In this document: in pieces, positions 45,909-56,225 of the stretch
Layout of the letters: each line of letters opens with the position of its first letter
Position numbering within the stretch: position 1 is the first letter of the stretch
Assembly (NCBI GenBank): GCA_019925795.1
Contig: CM034310.1
Location: forward strand, 24,324,764-24,388,763
Length of the DNA stretch: 64,000 bases
Origin: Dendrobium chrysotoxum
Taxonomy: Eukaryota; Streptophyta; Magnoliopsida; Asparagales; Orchidaceae
Reading direction: 5' to 3'
Translations under genes and position numbers: made by a program
The notes under the pieces: model-generated
Databases searched by the model: none
What the model was told of the DNA's origin: nothing
The model's input: only the letters and a program-made list of their open reading frames with translations

Positions 45909-47956
45909 TATGTTTGTTGGCTTTACATGCTAAAATCTCAATATTCATGTGTTGTTGATTTATGTTGAAAATGTTATTATTTTCAAGTTCATGAGCATGA
46001 AATTTGTTATGAAAGAGGGAGAATGGTGGGAAATAAGGCAGATGTGAAAAATATGGAGAATTTTTATTTGCAATACAAACAAAGTTATAAGGGCCCTTTC
46101 ATTCATATAAATGTACATGTTCATATATTCCTCCATTTTTCTTGAACAGATGTTAGATATTCAAGTGGGGATATAGGTGAAAGTGAAATTAAAAGGACAA
46201 TCGAGCTATATATAATTCTTCCATCTATCTTAAATGTATGTGAGATGATCAAGTTGAAGTATAAGGAGGCATCAAGAAATGATAATATTATGTTATATGC
46301 TACTTCATGTTATGTTGTATGTAATGTTGTTTATGTGATATCATGTTCAATGAAATATTTGTGTTATGCAACCATGTTCATGTGACACTGTGAAATGTAT
46401 CCCTATTCTAAAGTCCTATTGACATAATGCTTGCACTGTTCATGTTATATGTATGTATCTATAACATTTGTTGATGTTGAAAAAATGTTGTTAAATATAT
46501 TGCAGTAGGATCGTCCACTTTTAAATATGATCTATTATTCAAGTGCTGTAGACTTATGTAAAAGTTGTTTCTTACATAATTATATTGAATTTTGTAGTAG
46601 TCGGTTGTGCATGACCTATTAATAAAGTGGTTTACTCACTCTATGTACTGTAATTATTTTCAGGAAAAGGCAAAGTCCCCACTGAGTAGAGTGGATTGAT
46701 AGAGATTGTTAATCAAATTATACTTCAGGGGTAGGTATGTTTAGTATATATATCTATATTCTTTTGTCATTCATGAATATTCTTATATTTTGATGGAATG
46801 AAAGTGAAATCACGATTGATGTATATTATTCTTTTTAAAAGTTATTTGATGAATTTACATTTTGTTGTCCACGTATATTACATTTTTATAGAATGACTCT
46901 ATATTGTATAATGAGGGAAATTGTGATGTGGGAAAAGAATTCTTCTAAATTAGGTCTCGAGAAATCATAAGTCTAATTTTATAACCTTGACATGATATGA
47001 CCCATCCAAGTGTAACGTGTTGTATTTGGTTGATTCATGATAGCCCTTATCGATAACTCAACACATTAGGCATTCAACTTTTACGATATAAGCTCTAAGC
47101 CTTAGACATCTTTAGTCTCCCAATAGAGGTGTAACCTTTTATATGTCCTTTTTTATTATCTTATCTTTTGTGCATCTTATGTCAGGCCCTTTATTTCAAC
47201 TAAGAACTGTATTATTCGAAAAAATGGTGATGATATGAGAACATTTTTCTTGTATAAGGGATTTAATAATAAGAAATAAGGAGAAAGATCTAGTAAGGTA
47301 GGATAAAAATATTTTTTTCAATTGTGTAAAACAGTCATATGAAGCTATATCATCTTAGTTAAGTCAAGTAGAGAATTTTTTTGATCAATCTCCCATAAGA
47401 ACTAGGCTTTCTAAGATTAATTACACTCAAGGACTTCTCCAATAGACATTCTTGATAAATAAAATATGCCCAAGTTTTGATTTTCCTTGGTTAAAACAAA
47501 GAATTAACTATGATTCAAAGACTATTAATCAAATATGATAGTCTATACTTTAAAATAGGTCAGCTCACAAGGTAACGAGTGATGCACCTTTACGAAGTGA
47601 GATGACTATCTCTCCATATAACAAATTTATGTGATAATAATCTTTGAATCATCAAATAGTTAAAAGGAGCGTGAAAGGGATCAAAGTGGTGTCATGCACT
47701 AATAAAGAGTATAGGAAAAGATAGAAATGATTTAGTTAGAACTTGATGAGTCCTCATCCAGGTTTATCAAGCTTGAAACTACTTAAATGTGAAGTAAGTC
47801 AACCAAATAACCATAAGATGCTCTATTAGAAACTATGAGTCATGATACCTAGAGTCAGCCTCATGATCTTAAATGGAGGATAAAAACTCAGAATTCTTAT
47901 ATAGACAGTTAATATGCAATGAATCTAAAACGATGTAGTGTTTATTGGTTTAAACA
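45909..47956. other. Unassigned 2 kb, possible gypsy LTR debris
   Basis: AT-rich, no open frame of note. A stretch near 46,655-46,740 (CAGGAAAAGGCAAAGTCCCC) loosely recalls the region before the end of Del/Tekay-type LTRs. Origin uncertain. Confidence 0.25.
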
Positions 47957-49080
47957 TGTCTAAGAGAGGGGGGAGGGGTGAATTGGGCTTTTTAAATTCT
48001 TCAAACTTTTCTTGCCAAACATTTCACGGTGTAAAATGAATAGCTATAAACTAAAAAATTCAAAAATGAAAAGTAAAGATAAAAATATATGAACAAAAAA
48101 TAATTTTTATGTGATTCAATCATAGTTTACATTCATGCTTAGGTGTTTTTAACTCCTAGGATTTTTCGCACAGCCCACACTAAACAAATATCATTACTCT
48201 ATCCAGGTAGAGAAGCCTTTACATCAATACAATACTTTGGGATAACCTTTCTCCATCATGGCATGTGAATTCTTCTCCAAATATTGTTCTCAAGAACACC
48301 TCAACAATGCATGAATAGTCAAGAGAAAATAAAATAATACATAAGAGAATGAGGTTTTACATAAGATTTTTCATGATCATAAAGAAACCAAACACATCAA
48401 ACTTCAAAATATTGTAGATGATCATCATCTTAGCAAATAAGCATTTAGTCATTCTCAATAGGTTGTACAAAACTGACTTGAAATGTTTTGGAAGAGTGGC
48501 TTGGTGGATGAAATTCTCACAAGTCTTTAGGTTTTCAATGTGCACAAGCTTTTTTACCTAGGGCTATATGTTATCATTTATATTAGTGAACTAGGTTTTT
48601 TAAGATTATATTAAATTAATTAAAATAAGCATTCTCACATTTTTAATGGTAATCAATGTTAAAAAATTATGAAAAAATTCACACTTTATTGGATCCCAAA
48701 TGGCTACAATACTCATCAAATATTTTCAAAAATTAGCCTTTATGAAGGTCCAGAAAATTTTGCAAGTGCATATTCATCATCAACTCATTTTGGAATCAAG
48801 CCGAGGCGAGTTAAATCAAATTAAATTAAATTGAGGTTGACCGAACGGTTGCAAATCAAATTAAATCAATTTGAGCCAAGATTAAACCAATTTGGGCCAA
48901 ATTTAAATCAAACCCCCATCAATTTAAAACTAAATCGAATTGTGTAAAATTGAGCTAAACCAATTTAAATTACATTGACTCAAATTCATTTGAAATTAAG
49001 TCCAAATTAAATTCATACTCAATTCAAATTTTATCCATTTCTAGCACAATTTCTATTTTTGAGCCAATAAAAGTCACACT
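47957..49080 (-). repeat. Copia LTR fragment of another family, minus strand
   Basis: The minus strand ends ...AATTCACCCCTCCCCCCTCTCTTAGACA at 47,957. This is the C-tract LTR terminus style of the copia elements in this window, but the rest does not match A, B or C. The right boundary is a guess. TCAATTTGAG-like words recur at 48,810-49,000. The ORF-like stretch at 48,357-48,545 has no recognisable content. Confidence 0.45.
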
Positions 49081-50029
49081 CACGTACTCTTCACATAACG
49101 TCGAATTCAAAACCTCTTAATTTGTGGTTAAAGATTCAAAATAAATTAAGGTATGTTGCATGGTACCTTCTCCTGCATTTAAATGTTTCAAAAGCTATCA
49201 AAGGTAATAGAACTTTGATCTCAGCTGTTAGATCAGATCACGTGAGAAATTAGATGATCTTTGGTCATCTTCTTCTCTTTCTAAGAAAAAATTATTTTGT
49301 ACGGAGTCTGAATATAGCTTTTTATCTGGGCTCTAATGAAATAAAGTTACGTGATTTGTGCACACCTTATGTATAAATTCTCCTTATACATATCCCATAT
49401 ACAAATTGTACGCAGGATATATACACTTCACGTACCTTCATTTTATTAGAGTCTCCATGCGAGCTACGGCCATGCGAAATATATTTGTTATGTATTTATT
49501 GTGTTTACTCATGTAATGCGGACGGTTCTGAGGTCCGGACTACCCCCGTAATAATCTCAGAGGGCTCGAAATAGGAAATCGAAAGGCTGGGAGCGGAACC
49601 AGATTCGTATAACAGAGAAAGAAATGAAGAGAGCAGGGAAACGCTTCTGCGTGCAGGTTGCTGAAGACGGTAGAGAGGGATTCAGAGATATCGAGCGATC
49701 TGTTGGAGATGTTGGAGTCAAGCAGATGAGTAGAATCCGAAGGGGATATCTTTTGGCTCCGATGAATTCTCCGGCTAGAGCAGTGCTGGTGCCGTCGTCG
49801 CTGCTCCGACAGGAAAAGCTCTCGCAGGAGCTCCATTCAGCAAAGGCAAAGAGATCTTGGATCTGTTCTCCAGGACCCAGCCCTTTAATCCCTGTACATT
49901 CCTCAACTTCTTAGTTTCAGCCACACTTGGAGCAGTAAACTCATTCCAGTGCTGGAAATGATTCAAACTGTGCGGGAAAGAATCCTATTCAAAGCCTTCA
50001 AGCAACACAACCTGCTCTTCCACTCCAGC
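49081..50029 (+). promoter_or_regulatory. Upstream region of a broken host-type gene
   Basis: Less repetitive and more GC-rich than its surroundings from 49,500 on. It holds a G-box CACGTG at 49,239-49,244. An open stretch at 49,624-49,914 on the plus strand is not conserved-looking and may be untranslated leader. Any promoter role is inferred from position. Confidence 0.35.
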
Positions 50030-50562
50030 ATGGCCTCCTTTACCGCTCGAGCTCCTGCATAGACTCATCCAGTCAAATTACAACGTACCCAAGACTATTA
50101 TTAATGGAGGGATGCTGCAAGATGGGATTCATATCAGGCATCATATAGTAACAAGAGGTGCCGCAGATGCTCTATTTGGTGTTGAGAGGCATGTTGATGA
50201 TTCTCTCAAAAAAAGGCTAGGAATGAAAAGAATCGAAGCAGGCGTTGAGTACGGGGTTGTCCCAGGACATGGTCTCGGAGTTGGCATTGCTTTGAAGCCG
50301 TGGATCCTTCAACGAATTCAGACTTCTATTACTGAATCGGTAATGAGATCATGATGATTATGGGAGATCTGCTATAAAAAATGAAGCTGCAGTAGAGCTG
50401 GATGAAGCAATTCAAAATTTGCGTACAGAGAATAATGTGCTTCAACTGCTGCCGAAGCATCAAGAAATCATTGAAAAATTAATGTATGAGAATCAAAAGT
50501 TTCACATGGTTCTCATTCAAGATTCAAACATTACACTCGTCCAGCTCCAATTAAGTAAATAG
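50030..50562 (+). pseudogene. Broken host-type plant gene, function unknown
   Basis: ATG at 50,030 begins MASFTARAPA, then a TAG. A 1-nt frameshift near 50,070 leads into an open frame (50,112-50,354) with AADALFGVERHVDDSLKKR, then a Gly/Val/His-rich stretch (GVVPGHGLGVGIALKP). A second frameshift near 50,350 leads into a coiled coil (AVELDEAIQNLRTENNVLQ, then KHQEIIEKLMYENQKFHMVL), ending TAG at 50,560-50,562; about 175 residues in all. This looks like a plant protein family rather than a transposon protein, but I cannot name it. No introns interrupt it, so it may be a retrocopy; no poly(A) tail was recognised. Confidence 0.55.
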
Positions 50563-50800
50563 TGATACAAATGCTAGCTTTGATTATCCTTGTATTGACT
50601 GTTTCGAGTGCACATAGTCTTGAAGAGTCAACTTGGTCAGCGGACAGCTCAACAACAGCTTGCTCAGGATGCACGTTTTAAAGAAATAGAGGAGTGTTGG
50701 TGTGACAGTGTTGGATCTGGTGAGGAAATGCAAGTGTAACTGCTAAAAAAGACAGAAGCTGGAGTCTAATGTGCGACAGCCATGGCTTATGCTCTTTCTC

Positions 50801-51485
50801 ATCAGTGGCAAGCAGGTTCCAGGCAGCAAACAAGCCCTTCGGGGTATGAACCAGATACAAACAGTTGGGATTGGATATGTTTAGAGACATTGATAGCAGT
50901 CAGGCCATGGGAGAACCATTTTCTTTACATCAATTTGAAAGATGGAGTTATGGCTAATGGAAATGTAGCAAGATAGGGAAGGCCCGTAACCACATATTTT
51001 CTAAAGCTTTCTGAGAGGAAGCCTATTTCTACTCTCATTCAAATTGTGCCATTCAAAAAATTGTTCCCTCTCATTCTGAAGGAGAAAGATCTCTCAAATT
51101 GCAAGATGTGTATTTCCTAATTCTATTTGATAAGTTTAGAGACATTGATATCAGTGGCAAGCAGGTTCCAGGCAGCAAACAAGCCCTACGGGGTATGAAC
51201 CAGATACAGACAGTTGGGATTGGATATGTTTAGAGACATTGATAGCAGTCAGGCCATGGGAGAACCATTTTCTTTACATCAATTTGAAAGATGGAGTTAT
51301 GGCTAATGGAAATGTAGCAAGATAGGGAAGGCCCGTAACCACATATTTTCTAAAGCTTTCTGAGAGGAAGCCTATTTCTACTCTCATTCAAATTGTGCCA
51401 TTCAAAAAATTGTTCCCTCTCATTCTGAAGGAGAAAGATCTCTCAAATTGCAAGATGTGTATTTCCTAATTCTATTTGATAAGTT
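50801..51485 (+). repeat. Tandem duplication, about 336 bp at 349-bp offset
   Basis: 50,801-51,136 and 51,150-51,485 are nearly identical; I see only two substitutions (CTTCGG/CTACGG and ACAAAC/ACAGAC) near the start. The 13 bp between them (TAGAGACATTGAT) copies a word found inside the unit (AGAGACATTGATAG at 50,883), a templated filler at the junction. Confidence 0.92.
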
Positions 51486-51727
51486 CTTTTAGTTATAAAT
51501 TCTGTTAGAATCTCAGTAGCGTGCTAATCTATCTGGCTTCATCAGAGTTTTGCACAAGAGCAAGGGCAATTCAATATTTTTTTTATGCAATTCAATAATG
51601 AGTACTTAATATCTTAATAAAAAGCAAAAATGAAACTACATTTCTTGCATAGTTCACCAATGCCAAAAAAGAAACGAGTGTCGTTGAACTTGCTTAAAAG
51701 CACTTTCATTCTCCTTTGATTGGTCGT

Positions 51728-51861
51728 CCATGGTCAAATGGAAGGAGATTATCTCCAATCTCATCATTTGTCGCTTTCTTGAGAGCTGAAGGGGCCATGC
51801 TCATATGGAAGGGTAGTTATCTCCAATTTAATCATTTGTAGCTTTCTTGAGAGGTGAAGAG
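51728..51861 (+). repeat. 67-bp imperfect tandem duplication
   Basis: Two units start CCATGGTCAAATGGAAGG (51,728) and CCATGCTCATATGGAAGG (51,795), and both continue through TTATCTCCAAT and GCTTTCTTGAGAG. Confidence 0.85.
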
Positions 51862-52280
51862 GCTACTAATTGGAAAAGAGAAACGACACTTGCTTTGGAG
51901 AAATGTTGAATTGTTTGGAGAGTGACTGACCTTTTTTTGATCCAAATCCCTTAACTTTAATTTAAGTCTCTTTGAAATTTTGAGTTCTAATGATGACGAT
52001 GATAATCTATAGTTTTGCTACATCATAGATCCTTATATTCCCAAATCATAGTTACTTACAATCAATTTCCAAAGGGAAAACCGTATAATCTTATTTTCTA
52101 AGGGTTCGTTTTGGGGTAGTTTTTTCATTGATTTGCATTTCAAAAGCTAAAATTGCCCTATTTGACATAACATTCTCGCTAATTGTTCAAAAAAAAATAT
52201 ATATTTAAAACATTATTAATTGACAATGCCCTAGTTGAATTTCTTAAATAGAGATCATATATGCATGTATTGTCATTTAG

Positions 52281-53373
52281 AGAGTATTGATCAAAGAGCT
52301 AAATTGCAACTCCCACTACTTATGCTCTCTAGATGAAAAACTAATGAGGCCATCACTTTTTTCCTCTTCCCTCATCAATGAAGATGATAATCCCCTTGAT
52401 CACACCTCTCAACACATTTCCATTTGCTACTCTTTGACTTTGGAAAATTGTCTCTATCTTACTACTAATTTCATTGAGGAGGATGTCAAAGCTACTTTAT
52501 TTAATATTGGTTTTGACAAAGTCCCCAGGCTTGATGGTTTCACCTCCAATTTCTTAAAGATACTTGGCACATCATAGGGAGTTCTTTTGTTAGGATTGTC
52601 TCGTTCTTCTCAACTCTACCCTTCCAAATAATGTTAAACACTCTGTCATTACTCTTATTTCAAAATATTCTCGTATTAAAACTATTAATGACCATAGACT
52701 GTTATTGTTTTATAACGCTATCCATAAGGTTATTGCTAATTAAACCCATTGTTGGTAGGCTCAAACCTTTACTTCATAAATTAACCCTACTCAATGAGCC
52801 TTTAATCATAACAAGGGCATTGCTGATAAAACTATTCTTGCTAATGAGCTTCTACCTAGTTACAATTTGAAAGCTACTTCTACGTACTTATGTACAAAAC
52901 TTGATATAAAGAAAGCCTTTGACAAAATCAATTACCACTTTTTTATTTCAGGTTGCACAATTATTTTTCATAAAAGTTTATTAATTGGATTATTACATGT
53001 ACATATATAATGTTTATTTTTCATGGTTATCCATGGTTAATTAAGATATTTATTTCCCTTTTTCACTAGTTTTTGAGAAGGGTGCCCCTTATTTCTATTT
53101 CTCTTTTCCTTCATCATGGACTATTTCTTAATACTTATTGATATTTATTCTGAGAGCCTCAACATTAAAGTATCAAAGAAACATTTTCTAAATTTCATAT
53201 ATTATGCTCTACTTATTAAATATCTTATATACCTTTAAGTAATCAATATGTCTTCTTATTAACATTGACAAGTTTGTCATTTACTTTTTCAAAGTTATTA
53301 ACATGCATACCAAGAAACAAATCTATACTATTTTGGGTTTTCATCTTAAAGTACAATCATGGGACTATCCTAG
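52281..53373 (+). pseudogene. L1-type LINE reverse transcriptase fragment
   Basis: 52,287-52,577 gives EEDVKATLFNIGFDKVPRLDGFTSNF, matching the plant LINE pattern (D.APGPDGF) at the start of RT. Further pieces in other frames include VIANRLKPLL-like (near 52,745), LDIKKAFDKINYHFF (near 52,900) and a degraded QG.PLSP..F segment (near 53,085). A piece near 53,250-53,360 matches the region after the RT core. Endonuclease and 3' end are missing; an LTR in reverse orientation cuts it at 53,374. Frameshifts abound. Confidence 0.75.
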
Positions 53374-54270
53374 TGTCAAAACCTAGCATGACAAGACCCA
53401 CTAATGAGATAGGTCCTATCATGTTGGCTTGCAATAGAAAAATCCCAAGATCTAATTTTGAATTTTTCTTTTTTCAGATTTTCTTTCAATATAAATGTTA
53501 AAATAAACAAAAGGCTACATAGCTGCTAATAATGTCCAATGCACTTAAAATAAACTCATCCATAAAATTTCTTTCATTTCATCATCAAAATATATATACA
53601 TAAGTTACTCTACAGTAAATGGCTACAGACAATAGAACACTAAGCATAATACAACAAAAGCTAACCATGACTGTATGAAAATCAAAACAAAAAATTACCT
53701 ATACAGACTCAGGTCAAATTCATGAAACAACTACTCAACCAGATCCTTCCTTTTCCTAGACCTTAAAAATAAAATACAAAATAACAGTTAGTTAAAATAG
53801 CTCAGCAAGACACATTTCAACCAATCTAAATTCTCAAATTATTTTATTTATTAAATATTCACTGAGTATTAAAAGTATGATTGAGCAGAGAAATAAATAC
53901 AGGTATCAGAACTTTAGACAAAATACATAATCACTTCATATATTCTTCCCAATAGATAGAGTTTAATAACTCTGACCCTTATGACTCCCAACAGACATAG
54001 TTCAATAACTCTAAGCCAACAAACAAAGTTCAATTACTTTGAGCTAACAAACAGAGTTAAATAACTCTGAGCAACAGATAGAGTTCAACAACTCTAAAAT
54101 AGAATGTTCATATATCACAAAAATAAAAATTCCTCCATCCTTTTTAGATCTCCACATAATCACCTATTTTACTTAATTAAGCACATATTAATGGAGGCTA
54201 TGGTGGTATAGTGGAGTGTAATTATAAAAATGCTTAAGGCTCTATCTCCCAAAAATAATTCTTAGGTTTT
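53374..54270 (-). repeat. Probable Ty3/gypsy LTR fragment, minus strand
   Basis: The minus strand ends ...GGTTTTGACA at 53,374, inside LINE sequence, in the style of gypsy LTR ends. The body is AT-rich, with a 28-bp repeat cluster at 53,950-54,105. The right boundary is vague and no internal region is visible. Confidence 0.4.
53950..54105. repeat. 28-bp repeats with AGAGTT/AACTCT inverted repeats
   Basis: Five units of about 28 bp carry ACAGA(C/T)A(G)AGTT.AATAACTCTGAGC variants. AGAGTT and AACTCT flank a short A/T core, so every unit is itself a small palindrome. Confidence 0.8.
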
Positions 54271-54280
54271 TTTATATAAA

Positions 54281-55145
54281 AATAACAAACCCCACTTAAT
54301 ATGTATAAGCATACGTGTCGAATTCAGTATAAAGTGATAAAGTAGAATGTCGAACTCACGGGAAAGTATGCTTTTCAACAATCAACTACTATTGTTTACT
54401 CTAATTGCAAAATTATCCTATTTAAATAAAAATATTTATTGTTGAGATTCAATCATTAAATAATAGCAGTAAAATAATGGATACTATATTTAAATAAAAT
54501 ATTTTGGATTGATGAAATGTAAATTGCATATCTTTCTCAATGAAAATCTTAATTGTGATGTGATTCATAGCATATGCATCCCTTGATGTATGTCTAGCTT
54601 ATAAAGGTGAAAAGGATATCTGTTGACCTCCTATAGTTATATCATCTTCTTAAAAATCTAGCATATTTTATATCCTATGTCTAGGCATACAAACATACTA
54701 TTTCAATACTCCTGGTTGTTCTTACATTCCTCCATTAAGGCTATACATAACACTAGGTTTTAATTATATATATTGTCATTATGTGTATTAAATAAAGAAT
54801 GAGATAATATTGAAAAATATATTTTAACTTTAGAACACAAGAATTTTCATTAGTATTTAATAAGTTCTCTAAATCATCAATCCAAAACTAAGGAATTAGC
54901 TAGACATGGAAGAAAAAATAAGCAAAGTAACCTCCATTAAAATCATAGAAGAACAACAATATAAGAGAATGATATCACAAAGAAGGTTTAATGTAACTCC
55001 TCTACACCCCTTCTTCTTTAATGTATGGATTTTCTCAAATAAACATAGACTAAACACTCTAATAATTTTATCAAGTACATCCCTAAATTTCCTTAGTTGT
55101 CACCCTAAGAGAGATTTAGAGAACTACACTGAAATATATTAAAAT
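54281..55145 (-). repeat. Athila-type LTR fragment, minus strand
   Basis: The reverse complement aligns with the middle and distal part of the 5' LTR of element E (from about 41,270 to 42,140), including GAGAATTCAGAGAAGTGCTTG-like and GTTCGACA...ATACTTATA segments, with many differences. Open frames inside it are not meaningful. Confidence 0.75.
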
Positions 55146-55155
55146 TAAATAAGTG

Positions 55156-55198
55156 TGAAAGTTTGAGATGTGCCAAGAGGGAGGTGAATTGGTATTTT
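55156..55198 (-). repeat. 43-bp LTR end of a Sire-type element, minus strand
   Basis: The reverse complement is a close match to the last 43 bp of the element C 5' LTR (ending 60,643), from AAAATACCAATTCACC to ACTTTCA. The sequence to its right does not continue the LTR. Confidence 0.75.
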
Positions 55199-55229
55199 GT
55201 TGACCTATGCATAAAGAACAAAAAATCTT

Positions 55230-55870
55230 ACATACATACCTCATATCCGGTGGATCCACGAATCCCGCCGATATCCTGCTGAAGCAGCACCATTGCAGTC
55301 ACACCTCGCGTACGAAGTCCCCTCGATCGCATCCCGGCTTTAAAATGAGATGAAAATCCTTCCTCCTCTTCCATTCGCAAAACAAAGCAGACTCCCATTG
55401 CCCTTGCTCTGTTCGCAAATCCCGTCTCCTCCCACGACACTTCCCGCAAGCCTCTCCCGACCTCAGCCTTCACCCCAGTCTCTGATCTCCTCTCATGTAG
55501 TCGATCCCGATCCCAAGCTCCAACTACACTCTACTGTGCCAGCTCCTTCCTCCATCCGAACCCAACCACAAACCGCAAGCAGGAGCCCTAGCCATCCTTC
55601 TTTCTCTCCGATTTTTTTTTTAACCAGCCGAAGCCCTAGCGAAGCCGATCGACTCCTTCGACAATCTCTCCCTCTCGCGTGCTTTTTCACTGCTGATCAG
55701 CTTCGCTCCTTCGATGACATTCCCTTCTGGTAGGAGTGGAAGTTAGAACATTTTGATCGAAAGCAACAGTGGGAGCTCGCAGCTATGAAGGTAACTTTCT
55801 ACCCTTCACACACTTCTTCGGCCATATCTCGTAAATCCACCGAATCAGAGAGAGGAGAGGGAGGGATCAG
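55230..55870 (+). other. GC- and pyrimidine-rich stretch, gene-leader-like; doubtful ORF 55,350-55,733
   Basis: CpG-containing and C/T-rich, with words such as GAAGCCCTAGCGAAGCC typical of plant gene leaders and of some LTR leaders. An ATG frame of 127 codons (55,350-55,733) codes a Pro/Ser-rich product with no recognised domain. A GGTAAC donor-like site follows an AAG at 55,789. It could be the first exon and leader of a gene, or part of an unrecognised LTR; I lean to the second because transposon-like repeats follow. Confidence 0.35.
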
Positions 55871-55874
55871 TTGT

Positions 55875-56225
55875 ATTTTAATTATAATTAATTATAATTA
55901 TTAGTATTTATAATTAATTATAATTAATAAATCAATTATAATTAATTAATGATTAGTAATTAATTATTAATTATAATTATTTGATTAATTATAATTTTTA
56001 ATTAAGTATAGTTAATCATTAATTAATAATTATAGTTAATTAGCTAATTATAATTAATTGATAATTAATAATTAATAATTAATTATTAGTTATAATTAAT
56101 TAATTAATTATAATTAATTATTAATTAATTATAATTATAAATAATTAATTATATTTAATTAATTATTCATTATAATTAGTTAATTATCTATAATTAATTA
56201 TTATTAATTATAATTAATTATAAAG
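55875..56225. repeat. A/T-only array of TTAATTATAATTA words
   Basis: About 350 bp almost wholly made of TAATTA/TTATAATTAATTA permutations with only rare G or C. It is strongly self-complementary and lies between two GC-rich stretches. Confidence 0.9.

Larger units (their letters stand above)
50563..52280. other. Region downstream of the broken gene, with two tandem duplications
   Basis: Probably old 3' untranslated or flanking sequence. It contains the 349-bp-offset duplication (50,801-51,485) and a 67-bp duplication (51,728-51,861). The rest up to 52,280 is AT-rich without genes. Confidence 0.5.

Noticed and set aside
48357..48545. Minus-strand frame of 62 codons
   Set aside because: It falls within LTR-like sequence and shows no recognisable motif.
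49540..49836. Minus-strand frame of 98 codons
   Set aside because: It overlaps the leader region of the plus-strand broken gene and looks like a compositional shadow.
55350..55733. Possible host gene exon, 127 codons
   Set aside because: Kept only as a doubtful note: the product is Pro/Ser-rich from C/T-rich DNA, no domain is recognised and no downstream exon was found.
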